DNA from: Antedon mediterranea
Taxonomy: Eukaryota > Echinodermata > Crinoidea > Comatulida > Antedonidae
Length of the DNA stretch: 60,000 bases
Direction of reading: 5' to 3'
NCBI RefSeq assembly: GCF_964355755.1
Contig: NC_092670.1
Location: forward strand, 40,971,795 to 41,031,794
A program made the translations under genes and the position numbers. Below are positions 1 to 13,700 of this stretch, piece after piece; position 1 is the first letter of the stretch, and every line of letters begins with the position of its first letter. A model generated the notes under the pieces. That model was not told where the DNA came from and ran no database searches. It saw only the letters and a list, made by a program, of their open reading frames with translations.

Positions 1-1107
1 AATCACAGAACTCAGAATTTTCTCAACAGGGCACCCACCAAACCCCTGTAAAATACAAAAAGATCATCTGTAAAGATATATTCATGTTTTTATTCCTATT
101 TATTCCATATAGAGCCTATGATCAAGGAGTGTCTCGAACCTGTGCCACCGATATTATGATTGTGGTCATGGCAAATAAACCACGGAATAAATAATTACTC
201 TATGATCAAACAAAATTAAGTGCTGAAACCTTATTTATCTATTAAAATAAAAAACATGTATACACCCATTGAGACAGGATCCTGTGCTGTGCAGATTCAG
301 CTGTGCTTATGGCCCATTAACAAAACTACTTATGTACATACTTACATACTGTTACTTATAACATAAATAAGATAGAATGAAGTGGGTAGATGTTTATAAG
401 AACAGTTTTCATTATATAAATTTGGTAACAAGTAAATGACATTGAAAACTAAAACATGTATGACTAAATAGCAGCATAGACTGTGTTCATGTCAGGTGGC
501 AGCAAAGTCAGGAAACAGCTAGGAAGGAAATAATCATATATATTTAAATTTCCAAAGTAAAAACAGATAAATATTAACAAGAATTGTCATCAAAGATCAG
601 AATCAGATTGTGTTGGAAAATTCAATTGGTTAATTGGTTATGCTGCCCTCATATTTAAGAATTATTAAATCAGAATAAATTATTCCACATGCTTTTACTT
701 AACTTATTTCTACTACAATATCTGAAGTGAAACTATTAGTAATCCTAATTTATTTATTTCGTTATCTATATTTTAAGTTTACAATTTAATATGCATGTTC
801 TTTCCAGCTTCCCTTTTATTGCAAACAAATATTTTAATCTATATATTAAAACATGTTAAATAAAAACAATATGGAATTAATGTTCTACTAATATTAATTA
901 GAAGCAAACTAAATGGAGACTTTTCCCATATATATTTGTAGATGAGATTTATAACATATGATATCTGAAAGATTTCAGGAAGTTAGTATATTAAAGACAG
1001 TACAACTAAAATTACTCATAGAGAATAAGTTGCCTGGACGGAAAGAGAATTTAACGATGATGATAGAACTCGTAGCCAGGATTTTTACAAGGGGTTCGTT
1101 TTCTTCA
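1..1107. other. no gene seen
   Basis: AT-rich sequence with only short stop-broken frames. I see no conserved peptide, splice-bounded exon or clear repeat up to the MITE that starts near 1108. Confidence 0.5.
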
Positions 1108-1239
1108 AAAAGCTCTGTCTACACTATCAAACTAGTTTGAAAAGAAGTTGTGATCTTCTCAAAATATGGTAGTTGATATGATGTTTTTGTGTCCATATGG
1201 GCACATCACATGAAGTTTGATAGTGTAGACATTGCTTTA
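1108..1239. mobile_element. MITE family A, copy 1
   Basis: Terminal inverted repeats: left AGCTCTGTCTACACTATCAA, right the same in reverse complement (GATAGTGTAGACA..GCTTTA). The interior holds the diagnostic AAATATGGTAG and GGGCACATCACA words. It is a non-autonomous foldback DNA element about 130 bp long. This copy is diverged and its CArG-like motif is broken (CAAAATATGG). Confidence 0.8.
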
Positions 1240-2449
1240 GCTTGGCTACAGTAGTTAGGCATATTTACCATTACTTCCAATACAGGTCTCTAAATGGAAA
1301 GGTCACCTCAAGCAACAAAAAAAGAAAAGGGGGAGGGGTTATCTTGTTTAAGTATGTCGATACCTTTCCTGAATGCTTGTTAGTTTCTTGCGCCGGATCA
1401 CATAAATAAGCATGCATACTAACAATATTGGAACTAAGTAATAAATACTGGTATTAAATTTAAAAGTAATCCATGTTTAATATATTATAGTATATAGGCC
1501 TGTGTGTGTGCCCGTGACCTGATCATCAACATAACAATTAAAAAATTAATACAAGCAATTATACAAGTCTGTACATATTATACATACCCTAAAGCATAAA
1601 TCCAAATACTTAACTTCTTATCTTAATTACATTAATTAGACTATCAATAAAAAGGATTTTTACAGATTGGAATTTAAGATATGTTATCCAGGTGTCCCAG
1701 GTGACAGGATGCAAATTACATTACGTTCAAGTTCAAGTAGACTATCACACAAAGTAATTATAATATTAACGATTAGTACAATTATATTGAATTTATATAG
1801 TATCCTCCAATGGGGAAGTTTGATAACACAAAACCCACAAAAAAAATACCTCGGAGCAAAATGAATTTAATCAGTAAAAATAAAATGAATCCTGATAGTT
1901 CACTTAATATTATGAGGGAAATAAAGATTTTGGACTTAATGATTCATAATTAGTTGAGATCTTTAAGTCAAGTTGAATATTGTGTTCTATTTTTCTTTTA
2001 TACCCAAAGGCTAAATATAGCTGCCTGCGGCAAATAAAGACACATTTTTACTGTGATTTATTCATGCTTTTAAAAAAACAGTTATAAACCGCCACCCCCC
2101 CCCCCCCCCCCCCAAAAAAAAGGTGGACATTTAAGAAAGCAATATAAGCAAAGCAATTGTATGAACATACTATATTTATTAAATTAATCATATTCACAAG
2201 ATAAAGATGTTTATCTTTATGAACATAAACATAAAATCACTCAATTTTAATTCATTCTGTCAACATGAAGAATATTCTGTTAGCCTTCGGTACTGCAAAC
2301 TACCTATTTTTAAATACCTGTTTTTGCTGGATGTTTTTTATATGGTGAGTTACTGGCACATGAAAGGATGTGCGTAGGGGTCTTCTCAATATTAGTAACA
2401 ATTGACGTCAACAACTACATCATTTATACATTAAATATAAACCTAATTT
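1240..2449. other. no gene seen; homopolymer C/A run
   Basis: AT-rich, no supportable gene. A 19-bp poly-C run at 2095-2113 followed by poly-A at 2114-2121 is the only marked low-complexity feature. Confidence 0.5.
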
Positions 2450-2625
2450 AAAATTGAGTCCAAAAATTTTATTTTTCTTGTAAAGATATAAATAAAGTAC
2501 AATAATTTGGTAACAAAAAGGGGCAAAATCTAAAAAGTAAAGCTTGTGAGAGGCAGCACATGAACTGAAAAAGAAAACACGGGACAACACGGGAACCAGA
2601 AACATGAAAAAAAAACTGTAAGGAG
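2450..2625 (-). mobile_element. 5'-truncated LINE 3' tail
   Basis: Read on the minus strand, this segment aligns by eye with the 3' UTR of the intact LINE at 10.7-14.0 kb. Shared landmarks in order are GGTTCCCGTGTTGTCC, a T-rich run, GCTGCCT..ACAAGCTTT, CTTTTTAG, GTTGCCCC-like and AAGA(A/G)AAATAAA. It is a diverged tail-only copy, as left by aborted reverse transcription. No protein-coding part remains. Confidence 0.65.
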
Positions 2626-2683
2626 ACTAATTAAATAGATAGAATACTGAAGGAGTAAAATATAAATAAATTGATTCTACTTG

Positions 2684-2782
2684 AGATGACGTAGACGCAA
2701 GCGAGTTGACCAATGACAAGTGATAGTTTTAATAATCTATCGCTTGTGATTGGTCAAATCACTTATGTCCTTTAAGCTTTAA
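2684..2782. mobile_element. MITE family B, copy 1 (partial)
   Basis: Inverted-repeat element marked by GACGCAAGCGAGTTGACCAA on one arm and CGCTTGTGATTGGTCAA on the other. The outer CCACTAG-type termini are eroded. Related copies lie at 27.1, 34.7 and 41.0 kb. Confidence 0.65.
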
Positions 2783-3124
2783 GTCGGTTGTAACTTAGAT
2801 ATTATTTGGATCAGCTTAACACAAGTGCGTGTGAACACAATTGAAAGCTCTTCAATATACACATTATGACATTCTTTTGTTTGATGATGTTTGACTGCAA
2901 CATTACTCAAAATACCTTGATTAGTGACATTGAATTCTGCTGATGTAACACCAAAGGTCAATGCAATATACAATGTCACTTCACCTCATCAAGGCTAACG
3001 ATTTGACTAACAGCCTTTTTTTGCTGCATAATGCCAAATAACTAATAATTGATTAAAAAGCGTTCAAAGGGTCAAGACGCCGCAACGGTAGTCAACTCTA
3101 GATGTAAGACATGTCACAATGATA

Positions 3125-3179
3125 CTCTCCATTGCTGCAAAAGTCGAACAGCCTGTTCGACTTTTGCAGCAATGGAGAG
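3125..3179. repeat. perfect 55-bp palindrome, 1-nt spacer
   Basis: Arms 3125-3151 and 3153-3179 are 27-nt perfect reverse complements around a single C. The left arm begins CTCTCCATTGCTGCAAAAG. No mismatch is visible. It encodes nothing and matches no other repeat in the window. Confidence 0.95.
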
Positions 3180-6100
3180 AGCATAAACCGGTTTAGGTTA
3201 TTTAATTAAATTTGTTTGTAAAATTATATATCCAGGTCAGTCCATTACATTTGTGGTGTTTCCAGGCTGCAAAAGTGGTGTATTGAAATATTTTGTAGAA
3301 TTTATTTCCACAAACTTTTCAGGAGAGAGCTTGCACCTATAAGCCACCAAAATAAGATAAATTAGTAGTATGGTAGTTCCCATTCAATTCAATTCATTGT
3401 TTCAGTATATTCTCAAAATATATTTATTTTTCTAAAGAAAAATTATTTAATTGTATTTCTTTTTGGCAATTGTACAAATTGTGAACACAGAGGAATTTGT
3501 TCAAAATTAGAACTGAAATAGTGTTTGAATTAATTAAATAAGATTTTCAGATTAAATCTAAAAATTGTAAAAGCATGTTTGTAGTTTGCACAATCAGTTT
3601 ATAACATACGTTGTCACGGTAATAAGGGGAGGAAAGAACACACATCGAGGGGGTTTAACAGGGCTTTATTACGAATGATTAAATAATTCCAAACGACAGA
3701 AAGTGGGATGGTTGCCATAGAGGTGATGAGAGCGACAACAGCTACAGGATTAATTTAATTAATAAAAAAATAATTTATCATGTGATTTATTTGAGTTAAT
3801 TTAATACAAATAACGAAAGTTATTTAAAAATTAAATAAAATTGCATTCATTGAATTTGTTGAAGTAAAAGTTTTAGGTAAATCTTCATCTACCTGGGAGG
3901 AAGACTTTGCTAGGAGTGACAAGTCTTTATGACTGATAGAGGAAAAATTACTTCTCTAATAATAAAAGTAGGGATTAAAGAAAAATTTTTTTAGGTACAA
4001 CCTTTTGTTTGGTTTGGTGCCTCAAATTGTGGTATGAACTGGATACACTTGCAAAATTGATAATACTAGATGGTATGGTCGCTTCGCTCGCGTACCATCT
4101 AGGTCGTACCCACAGATGGTTCTCGAATACACAGTAATTTCAGCGTAACAAAACTGGCGATTTCAAATGTGGTACCGCAGGACTATAATAATTTACAGAA
4201 ACGAATAAATAGACACGATGATTTATGTAGTCAACTAAAATTAGCACCCTGGGAATTACTTCCGAAGGAGAAAGTTATTACAAAATGAGTCCAAATTTTT
4301 TATTTGGACTCATTTAAAGAAACCCAATTTGTGTTTTGTATGTAACATTAGGGTTGAGGGATGGGAAAGCGGATAGGTACAAAGAAGAACAATTTTTAAA
4401 TATATTCTTTATCCACTCAGTAACGAAATATTTCTTTCATGTTTTATAGGCCTATAAATAATATAGGCCTACATCTAAATACAGTAAAACATTTGCGATT
4501 TAATACTTTGTTAAAACTGTCACTGTCATAATCGATTGAAATACACGATACACCACTACGACGTTTATATTTTTGGTAATTATTAATTAATACAAACGTT
4601 GAGAAGGAACTGTCAGTATAAAGTTTATTTGTATATAATATTAATAATGTGTTTATATATCTAACAGTAGAGCCTTTCCACAATCTCAGTAATAAAGTTT
4701 ATTTGTATATATTTTTATATTACATCATTTCAGTACGAACATTCACAGTAAGAAATGTTCGATTCAAATGAGGACCAACAATAGTTAATAGGTATTTACA
4801 GTATTGTCGAGGTATTGCAAGTTTTTTCTCAAAGGACACATATATTTACCTACCTATGTGTTAAACAAAGGGCTCATAAATTTACCTACTTGTGTTAAAC
4901 TCTGGCAGACTGAGAGATTGGGATGTTCCATTCATCGCAAATCAATACATTTGTAGAATCGTATATTAAATCTATCAAAATAGTATTTTTTAAAGAAAAT
5001 CGGCCTGTCTTCAACATTATGATGCTGTACTCTAGCTGTTCAACCGGTTTTCAGCTATTAAAAACAATTATCGTAGGAGGAGATAGGAAAATGCAAAGCC
5101 TCCTCGCATTTTTGTGGCGGGTATTTTTCAAGATGGACATCCATTAGACAGTGTATACCACGATCGGAAAACACCCCTCTTTGGGGCAAATCGTTGAACC
5201 TAAATTCGTTTTAATCGTCAATAACGAATTATCTAACTTAATTTAATTAGTAAATAGGGTTACATCAGGTGGTTAAAATCAGTACCAAAAGTACGAACCA
5301 ACTTTATATACCATCGAGTAAACATTCTAGAAATAACGTGTGATTTACCGAATTTTGCCCTTACGTAAATTTATATATAGATAACAAGTTTTCTTGATAA
5401 AATTAGATATTAAGCAACATACACTCTAGTTATGAAGTATTCTAAATTGCATTGAACTCTTTTGTGCTTTAAACTTTGAGAGTGAACTGTTTGCAACAAC
5501 TCAACGATTATTAACAATTAATACTCTGGTCAAAGGATAATTCCGACCAACAAGCCTGTGAAAAATATTCGTTTGCGGTTTCAGAAGTCAACCGATGAAA
5601 GAAATAAACTTCCTAATAATGTGCTATTCCTGTCTGGTAGTCTAGGGCTTAGTTCTTAACCCGCTGTTTCTAATTTACAACTACAATTGAGGAATATAAA
5701 ACAATAAGCTGTTATACTAAACAGATGAAACTAAGAACGTTTATCGTTTTCAACATATGGTCATTGTCTCAACTTTAAGAATCAACATATATTTTAAAGA
5801 TAAACAGTATATAAAGGACTGAGATAAAGCTACTTAGAAAATTAAAATAAAGAAAACCAGATAAATTACCTTTCTTTATCATTTTCAGTTATTAACTGAG
5901 TATTTAGCTGTGTCACAGTGGTGCAAACTCTTTTAGATATCTACTTCTATTCTCTCAGCCATGTAAACAAACAAAAAAGTATTTTTTATTTAGTTCATAT
6001 TTACTGTATAGTAATCAGATTTTAGTGGGCAATATGCATTTTAAGAATATAACTGAAGACACAAGATACTGAAGCAAAAAATACCAATAATGGCTCATTA

Positions 6101-7562
6101 ATTTAACTAATTAAAAGTACTATTTTATTTGTATGTGGTTTTTAAGGGGAAGTTTAGATTGAACAAAACATGCCCATGGATGAGTTGAAGGTTGTAACAA
6201 ACAACAGGTGTCAGTCAAGGTCAATTACACTCTTTTATTGACCTATATTTTTAATGTTAAAACATTGGTAAATAAAATAGGCCTATAATGCTTAAAAGTC
6301 AATATCAATTTTTGTGAGTAAATCAAGTTTAATCTTTTTAGTATGTGATCACTGGTAAATATCAATAATTTTAAATAAATATTACTAAAAAACATCGCTC
6401 TAAAATGACCTCAATTCTGAACTCAATCAACCTCAATTAGATTTTCATTTTCTTCTTTTTTCCATTATTATTTCCTGTCTTTATTATTAATTTCCTACTA
6501 CCTCTTTTCATCTTTTCCCGCAGTGCGTACCTCAACCACGCCAATTTATATCTCCTGCCCTCTATACTCTAATCACTCATTGATTGCAGTAAATCAATCA
6601 AGAAGTTGTGTATGAATTATGAAGAATCATAATATCATAATTTTAGTAGTAGTAATAAAAGTGATGGAATTTACTCGACTAAATCAGGTGACATAGTAAT
6701 GCCATCATCACCTTCATAATACACAAAGAATCTAAATATTGTAGATTTAATTAAAACTAATTAACTTTTTGTAATTGGCCAAATCATTGAAACAAAAGTG
6801 AGCAGTCACTAAATCAATTATATGAATAATATTATTATCTAATACCCCTTCATCTAATAGTAGTGATATAATCAAATTGACAACATGTGAATTGTGTGTT
6901 TTTTATATAACCATTAAAAAAAAACCTTTGACTTCAAATCGTCAAAAAATGTAATATTGCAATAAAAAAAAAATATATGAAAAAAAAAACAGTAGCAGGA
7001 AGACTTATCTCAATCTTGAGTAAATACTTTACAATGAATCAGAAAGAACCTTGGTACATGTGAGCTATTTATCTGTACTGTATAAGATCTTGTAACAAGG
7101 TACGAAGACTGACGTCTCAAAGCTAGGCTAGTGACTGATTCAACAGGAAGCAAAGTGGCCCCTCTGGGGATTCATAATCAGATCTCTCCCCTAGAAATTA
7201 CGATCATTGCGCTACCTATTTTAGGCCTTCAATTCACTCATTCATATGATGACATCATCGTGTCTACAAGTGATCGGTTTTGTCAGGTTTATAGTGAAAT
7301 TACATTTTGGATTTTAGTCATTCTTTAGTCTGCCACCATTCTAAGAACACAGTCTTAATTCTTCCCAGCAATCAGGGGGATATGTCCGCGGCAGGACACT
7401 CATTATGGATAACCAACAGAGTGATGAAACGGGTTTTATCATACTTTCATTCTAAAGGTTTGGCTTATTGACAAAGCGACTGTCACAGTACGTACATTAA
7501 GTTAAATTGAAAGTGTCGCTTTACATTTTGTAAAGATCATATGTGTTTGAACATTTGACCAG
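3180..7562. other. no gene seen
   Basis: About 4.4 kb of AT-rich DNA. Open frames are short and compositionally non-coding. A small hairpin (TAGATGGTA..TACCATCTA, about 4068-4102) around GCTTCGCTCGC and another near 4286-4312 are the only visible structures. The end of this stretch presumably holds the promoter of the B-box gene, but I recognise no core element. Confidence 0.45.
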
Positions 7563-9569
7563 ATGGCATTCACTCCAGAAGAATTTCAGAAGATCGAGGG
7601 GTTTTTTGGAAGTACACAACCTCGCATTGGATCACGAATCCGCAACGGTAACAAATGTATTCGACATTCAATTGACAGCATTTACAGTTTAAGTACATAC
7701 GATACTGAATATGAAACACTGTCTCAACTCTTAGATTCATCTAGTCGCAGAGCTGGCCAAGTTTTTAACGATAAGTTTACCGTGATTGATTCTGTGCTAA
7801 AACTATCTCTGATGCGCAGATTGCGCTCACTGGTGAAATTCTCAAATGCAAGCTTCACGTCAAGTAAATTTACAAGCGATAGTGGATTTGAAACTGCTTG
7901 TTCACATTGCGTTTCTCCAAATTACAGCGAGGCAGCTGATTCGGACGGTGATACATCTGCAAACTTAAACGATTTACTAGCAAGTAACGAGTTTAACGGG
8001 TACGACTTATGTGAGGAGGTGAAACAGCACGATTACGAGACAACTGACGAGTGTCCTGTTGAGAACATTTACCAAGATCCCGACCTCTTAATGGCAGGAA
8101 TGGATGAATCAAACGTTTACCAGGATCTTAATGACGTTGATTTTGAATTAACTCAGTCGGGAGAATCAACAAATCCGATGTGTTTTTATCAAAATTCAAA
8201 CAGTGTTCACAAATCAATGCTATTTGACGAATCAGGTGAATCGATGACATCATTTTCCAGCACCGCATCTGGAAACAACAACTTGTTGGACTCAATAACA
8301 CAAGCATACATGATGTGTACTTTACACAAAAATCAAGCATTGACATTATTCTGCAGCAGTCATAACTGCCGTGTAGCCGCTTGTGGTGTTTGCGCGGTAG
8401 AATTCCATAAAGGATCGCACCACAAACTTATTGCTATCTCACAAATTCCGAAAGTTCAGAATGAAGAAGATATTGAACATCTTACGCATAAGATTAAAGA
8501 CAGAAGGAATTTTATTCAACAAAGTTTACGAAAAATGGACACGAAAGGAAAACAATTGAACACGAACTTGACGATTATTCAGAAAGAAGTCATGAAAACA
8601 TTTCAAAATTGTCGGGATGTTATCGACCAACGGGAACAAGAAATGCTAACAGAGGTCAGTATGTCATACAGGGATTTACGGAGTAAAATATTTGATAAAC
8701 GTAACGAGATGAAAAAGAGTTTAGTTTTGCTAGATGAAAGAGCACCCGAAAGATCGCGCACTCTTGGACAAACTAAGCAATCACGATCAAAAAGCCAACG
8801 AATGCGTAATACGCTTAACGAATTGAGTATGCTCGAACAAAAGGAAAAGAAAGAGAAGATTGGAGTACTCGGATATATCCGCAATATGAATGTGTTTACA
8901 AACGCGTTGAAGGATTTAGGGAATGTTGTTGTATTGAATCGTAAACCTACTATGTTTATTATTGACAAAGGATTAGCTTTACAAGGATGGTTGTTTAAAT
9001 TTAAGTTTGAGTTGGTCAACACAGATGGACATCCAGTAAGTGAACTGTTAACTGTAGCTCTTACAGGACCAACTGGTCAGTCACTCCCTACAGAACTAAC
9101 TGATAACAAAGATGGTACGCATACCATCTCATTCACGCCACAAACACTGGGCACGTACAAACTTAACCCAACAGTGTTTGGCCATTCGCTGTTTGATAAA
9201 CCCATTGATATTCCAGTATGGGTACCAACGCTGGTACCAGAACACCATGGTAGTACACGACCATACCGAGTAAAGGTTGTTGCAATGGACATTGACGGTT
9301 GCGCGCAGATGTTTCCGCCTAATCTACCATTTGTTGCTCAGTTTTATCGGAATCAGGGTGAAGAGGTCTATTGTAATTTATCGTACTCTGAGGGAAAATA
9401 CTGCGTTACGTACAACTTGCGTAAACAGGGAGATTATCGCATGAATATATTACTGAATGATCAACATATTATGTACAGTCCTATGCATGTTACCTATCAA
9501 ACCAGACCAATTAATAAGGCTACCATCCACAGTGAAAGGAAATCACACAAAAAAAAGAATGATCGTTGA
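7563..9569 (+). CDS. TRIM-like B-box, coiled-coil and filamin-domain protein (no RING)
   Basis: A 668-aa single-exon frame. Residues 1-245 are acidic, Ser/Asn-rich and look disordered. A B-box type 2 zinc site follows: C252, H255, C264, H267, C274, C277, H282 and H286/287. A Lys/Glu/Gln-rich coiled-coil stretch spans about 300-420. A filamin/ABP280-type Ig repeat at about 475-555 has the hallmark DNKDGTHTISFTP and GTYKL words. A second, weaker filamin-like domain (about 560-652) ends in the typical YSPMHVTY strand. This order is that of TRIM2/3/45/71-like proteins, but the N-terminal RING is absent, so ligase activity is not predicted. A role as a cytoplasmic scaffold or RNA/ubiquitin-pathway regulator is inference. 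The start ATG lies in GACCAGATGG; the preceding pyrimidine-poor CCAG could be a splice acceptor, so extra upstream exons (even a RING) cannot be excluded. Confidence 0.85.
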   Translation: MAFTPEEFQKIEGFFGSTQPRIGSRIRNGNKCIRHSIDSIYSLSTYDTEYETLSQLLDSSSRRAGQVFNDKFTVIDSVLKLSLMRRLRSLVKFSNASFTSSKFTSDSGFETACSHCVSPNYSEAADSDGDTSANLNDLLASNEFNGYDLCEEVKQHDYETTDECPVENIYQDPDLLMAGMDESNVYQDLNDVDFELTQSGESTNPMCFYQNSNSVHKSMLFDESGESMTSFSSTASGNNNLLDSITQAYMMCTLHKNQALTLFCSSHNCRVAACGVCAVEFHKGSHHKLIAISQIPKVQNEEDIEHLTHKIKDRRNFIQQSLRKMDTKGKQLNTNLTIIQKEVMKTFQNCRDVIDQREQEMLTEVSMSYRDLRSKIFDKRNEMKKSLVLLDERAPERSRTLGQTKQSRSKSQRMRNTLNELSMLEQKEKKEKIGVLGYIRNMNVFTNALKDLGNVVVLNRKPTMFIIDKGLALQGWLFKFKFELVNTDGHPVSELLTVALTGPTGQSLPTELTDNKDGTHTISFTPQTLGTYKLNPTVFGHSLFDKPIDIPVWVPTLVPEHHGSTRPYRVKVVAMDIDGCAQMFPPNLPFVAQFYRNQGEEVYCNLSYSEGKYCVTYNLRKQGDYRMNILLNDQHIMYSPMHVTYQTRPINKATIHSERKSHKKKNDR

Positions 9570-9665
9570 AAATCTGATGAAGTTGTTTTGTTCATAAACT
9601 TGCTATTTTGCTTTTTAGTAAATTATTAGCAAATAATGGTCTAATTTACATGCTTTTTACTGCAA

Positions 9666-9671
9666 AATAAA
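9666..9671 (+). terminator. polyadenylation signal AATAAA
   Basis: Canonical AATAAA about 97 bp after the stop codon of the B-box/filamin gene and the first good signal downstream. Plausible 3' end of that transcript. Confidence 0.45.
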
Positions 9672-10738
9672 ATTACTTAACAGTAAAAAATAACATTTTG
9701 TATGTACTGTAATAATCATAGACCAAAGTTTACTGCAGGCACAGATTTAGGCAGGGGCTAAACAGGCTTTAGTCAGTCATGTCTTTTAAAAATAAAATAA
9801 TGATTTTTTTTTCTGCAACGCAACGGATCATTTTTATCATTTATGAAATATGTAGCTCCCCTAATCTATAATGCTGGATCCGTCACTGTACTGAACTAAA
9901 ACTCATAGATTGATTTTTAATTGAGATCAACAACATGAACTTCTATGAAAATTTTACTGGTGGAAAAAAGGCCAAAAATAACTAAGGTTATTTATCTGCT
10001 TTAAATGTTCATTTTTAGTTATAATTATGATTTTAATTATGATTTTAATTATGATTTTAATCAGGTAATTTTACAGCTGATACTGTTTTACACTTTATTT
10101 TTAACATAACGACATGCTAGTAAATTTTGTAATTCTTGTTGGCATTTGGAAAGTAGTGTCCAAAATTGTCAAAATATGCGATATTAAATTAGCCAGATTC
10201 ACCAACTATAATGAACAGTTTCACTTTAAGAAAACAATCACTGAATTGCAAAGTCAATTATAATTGGAAAAAGTGTCACTTGAGAATTCATATTACGACG
10301 TCTAAGTTTCATCTTGTAAATTGTGTCAAAGTTAACAAATACTACATTAATGTTTCTCATTGTATTCATAAATATTTAAATTATTTTTAAAATATGAACC
10401 AAAATATGTACAATATGTGTTTTAAATCAATGCATCACAATAATATAATCATATATTTATCTTTCTGAATGGCTTCCCATTATGTCTCTGTATTAAAATA
10501 AAATTTCATATTATATAATAAAGTTAAGAAATTAAAACTAAATGCGTTATAGTCTGTGATATTACTGTCTCAAAGTTGAATAAGATTGTTGGATTACAGA
10601 ATCAAGTAAGGCAAGATAGTGCAAACACTCGCTCACGCATTCAACAGATTCCAAAATACAGCATCAAATGTGTTTCAAATGTATCGCCTAGTATCATAGG
10701 CCATAACCAAACTCTTAATCTGACCTTATATGATACAG
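9672..10738. other. no gene seen
   Basis: AT-rich intergenic DNA with a 14-bp tandem repeat (TTTTAATTATGA-type, three copies, about 10024-10062). It ends at the probable 5' target-site copy TGATACAG of the LINE. Confidence 0.45.
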
Positions 10739-13700
10739 GCATCGCATGTGACACACGTGATATCCTATATTGTGGAAATTTCTTATGATACTGGGCAAAT
10801 ATTGTCATATCCAGCTCAATTGTAAGTACTATCAACCTGACCAACTAACCAACTTAATTGGAGAGCTCAGTAACGTGAAACACTTTTCTTCCCTGCATAT
10901 TAATTCTAGAAGTTTACTTCATAACATTGATTCTTTCAAATTATTTTTAACCAATGTAAATTATGATTTCGATATAATTGCAGTCTCGGAAACCTGGTTG
11001 AAAGATGATAATCCATTAACCAATATCTCCAGTTATTCTTTCATTTCAAAAAACAGACTTGGGCGGGCTGGTGGAGGTGTAGGGCTGTATGTTCGAAATA
11101 ACAATGTGTTCAAAGAGAGAACTGATCTTTTCCTAGACCCCTCCCTATGCGACTCCCTTTTTATTGAACTTGAACTTGAATCCAATCAAAACATTATTGT
11201 TGGTGTAATCTATAGGGCACCATCTCTTGATACGAATGCTTTTATTGACGCTTTTGATCTCCTGTTAAATAATATAGCAAAAACCAACAAAGAAATTTAC
11301 TTATTAGGTGATTTTAACATTGACCTACTTAAACATCAGTCCGATAATCAATCCAACAATTTTGTTAACTCTGTCTTTAGTAATTTCCTTTTACCCTTAA
11401 TCAATAGACCAACTCGTATTACCCGAACATCAGCAACATTAATTGACAACATATTATCTAATCAAATTGAATCATCAAGTCTATCTGGACTTTTCTATAG
11501 TGACATTAGTGATCATTTGCCCATTTTTAACATTACACCCTTATCAAATATACCAAACCGTCCCAAAAACTATGTAAGCCCTAATCATACCTACAGAAAA
11601 TTTAACGAAACAAATATTTCAAACATAAACAACGATTTGTCTAACATGAATTGGACTGGTGTTTATGGTACGGATGATCCTAATGTTGCTTTACTTTCAT
11701 TTGAAACTGAATTCAAACGACTGTATGATAAACATTTTCCAATTCAAGAGCAGTCTGCAGGGAAAAAAAAAATAAAGACCTGGATGACGGATGAACTCTT
11801 AAATTCAATAAAGCATAAACAAAAACTGTATTCCAAATCCCTCCGCTATCCGAATGACAAAAACATAAATGAATATAAGCAATTCCGTAACTCCCTTAAC
11901 TCTTTAATAAAATTAACAAAACGCGATTATTATGAAAAAAAGTTTAAGCAGCAGAAAGATAATATCAAAGGAACATGGACAATTATAAATAGTCTCATAA
12001 AAACGAATGAAAGTAAGCATTTCGAAGAGTCCACTATAAATTGCGAAGGAAACTTAACGAATGATCCCAACATAATTTCAAATCATTTAAATAATTTTTT
12101 TGTTAATATTGGACCTACTCTCGCCAAAAATATAGACACATCTAATGCAAATTTTAAAGATTACCTCCCTCCGCCATCCATAAATTCTTTATTTCTCAAT
12201 CCTGTGACTGCTTTTGAGATTATGGATATTGTTATGCGCCTCAAAAATAGTAAAGCACCTGGCATTGATGATATTAACCCGTCTATTATTAAACAACTTA
12301 TCCCTTTTATTTCCGAACCCCTCTGCTACATTTTCAATCTTTGTTTTGTAAATGGCACCTTTCCTGACACCCTTAAACTAGCTAAAGTAACTCCTATTTT
12401 TAAAACTGGTGACAAATCTGATTCCAGTAATTACCGTCCTATATCAGTGCTACCGATCTTTTCCAAAATACTTGAACGCCTTATTTATGATCGAACATAC
12501 AATTATCTTCAAAAAAATAGTATACTTTACAATAAACAATTTGGCTTTCGTAAGAACTATAATACATCCACCGCACTTCTTCAATTAACAAATGAAATTG
12601 TTGGGGCTTTCGAGAGGGGTGAATTTGCCATTGGTATTTTCATTGACCTCTCGAAGGCCTTTGATACAATTGATCACGATATTTTATTATATAAGTTACA
12701 TACTTATGGAATCCGTGGCCCTGTATATAATTTATTCAAAAGCTACCTTTCAAACCGCAAGCAATGCACTAAATTTAAACACACCCTTTCTGATTTTCTT
12801 CCTATTATTTGTGGAGTCCCTCAAGGTTCCCTGCTTGGGCCTCTATTATTTTTATTATACATAAATGATATCCATAATGCCTCAAATATGTTTTCTTTTC
12901 TGTTGTATGCTGATGACACAACCCTTATTTACACTGATAAAAATATAGATTCCCTTTTTAAAATATCAACCGAAAATCTACCCAAAATTTTAACATACTT
13001 TTCTGCAAACAAACTTTCTGTTAATCTAAAAAAGTGCTGTTGTATGGTGTTCAAAAATTCACAAATACCACTAAATACTAGTACTTTTAAACTAAAAATT
13101 AAAGATCAATTAATACCTATTGTTGAGAAAACTAAATTTCTTGGTGTTTATCTGGACTGTAAGCTAAATTGGAAACATCAGATTACTCAAGTCGAAAACA
13201 AAATATCCAAAAGTTCTGGTATCATATATAGATTATCATCTTTCATCCCTCAAAACATACTCCGGATTCTTTACTGTTCACTAATCCTCCCGTACCTCAC
13301 TTACTGTAATATTATTTGGGGTAATACATACCCGTCCTACTTAAACAAACTGTTATTGATCCAAAAGAAAACCGTAAGATACATAGCAAATGCTCCTCCT
13401 TTATCCCATTCCAATCCTTTATTTTCTTCATTTGGTCTTCTTAAAATTCAGGATATTAACCATCTTCAACAAAGTGTTTTCCTCTATTCATGGCTAAACT
13501 CGATCCTGCCATCACACTTTAATGATTTATTTAGTTTCAATCTTAATTTTCATAACCACAGTACTCGGAGCGCAAATCAAATACGTATTCCTTTTTTTAA
13601 AACTACTTCTTTTAAACATAGCATTAAGTTCACTGGTCCTAAACTTTGGGATAATGTACCAGTTAATATAAAAAGTGCTTTGTCTAAGAAGAGTTTTTCT

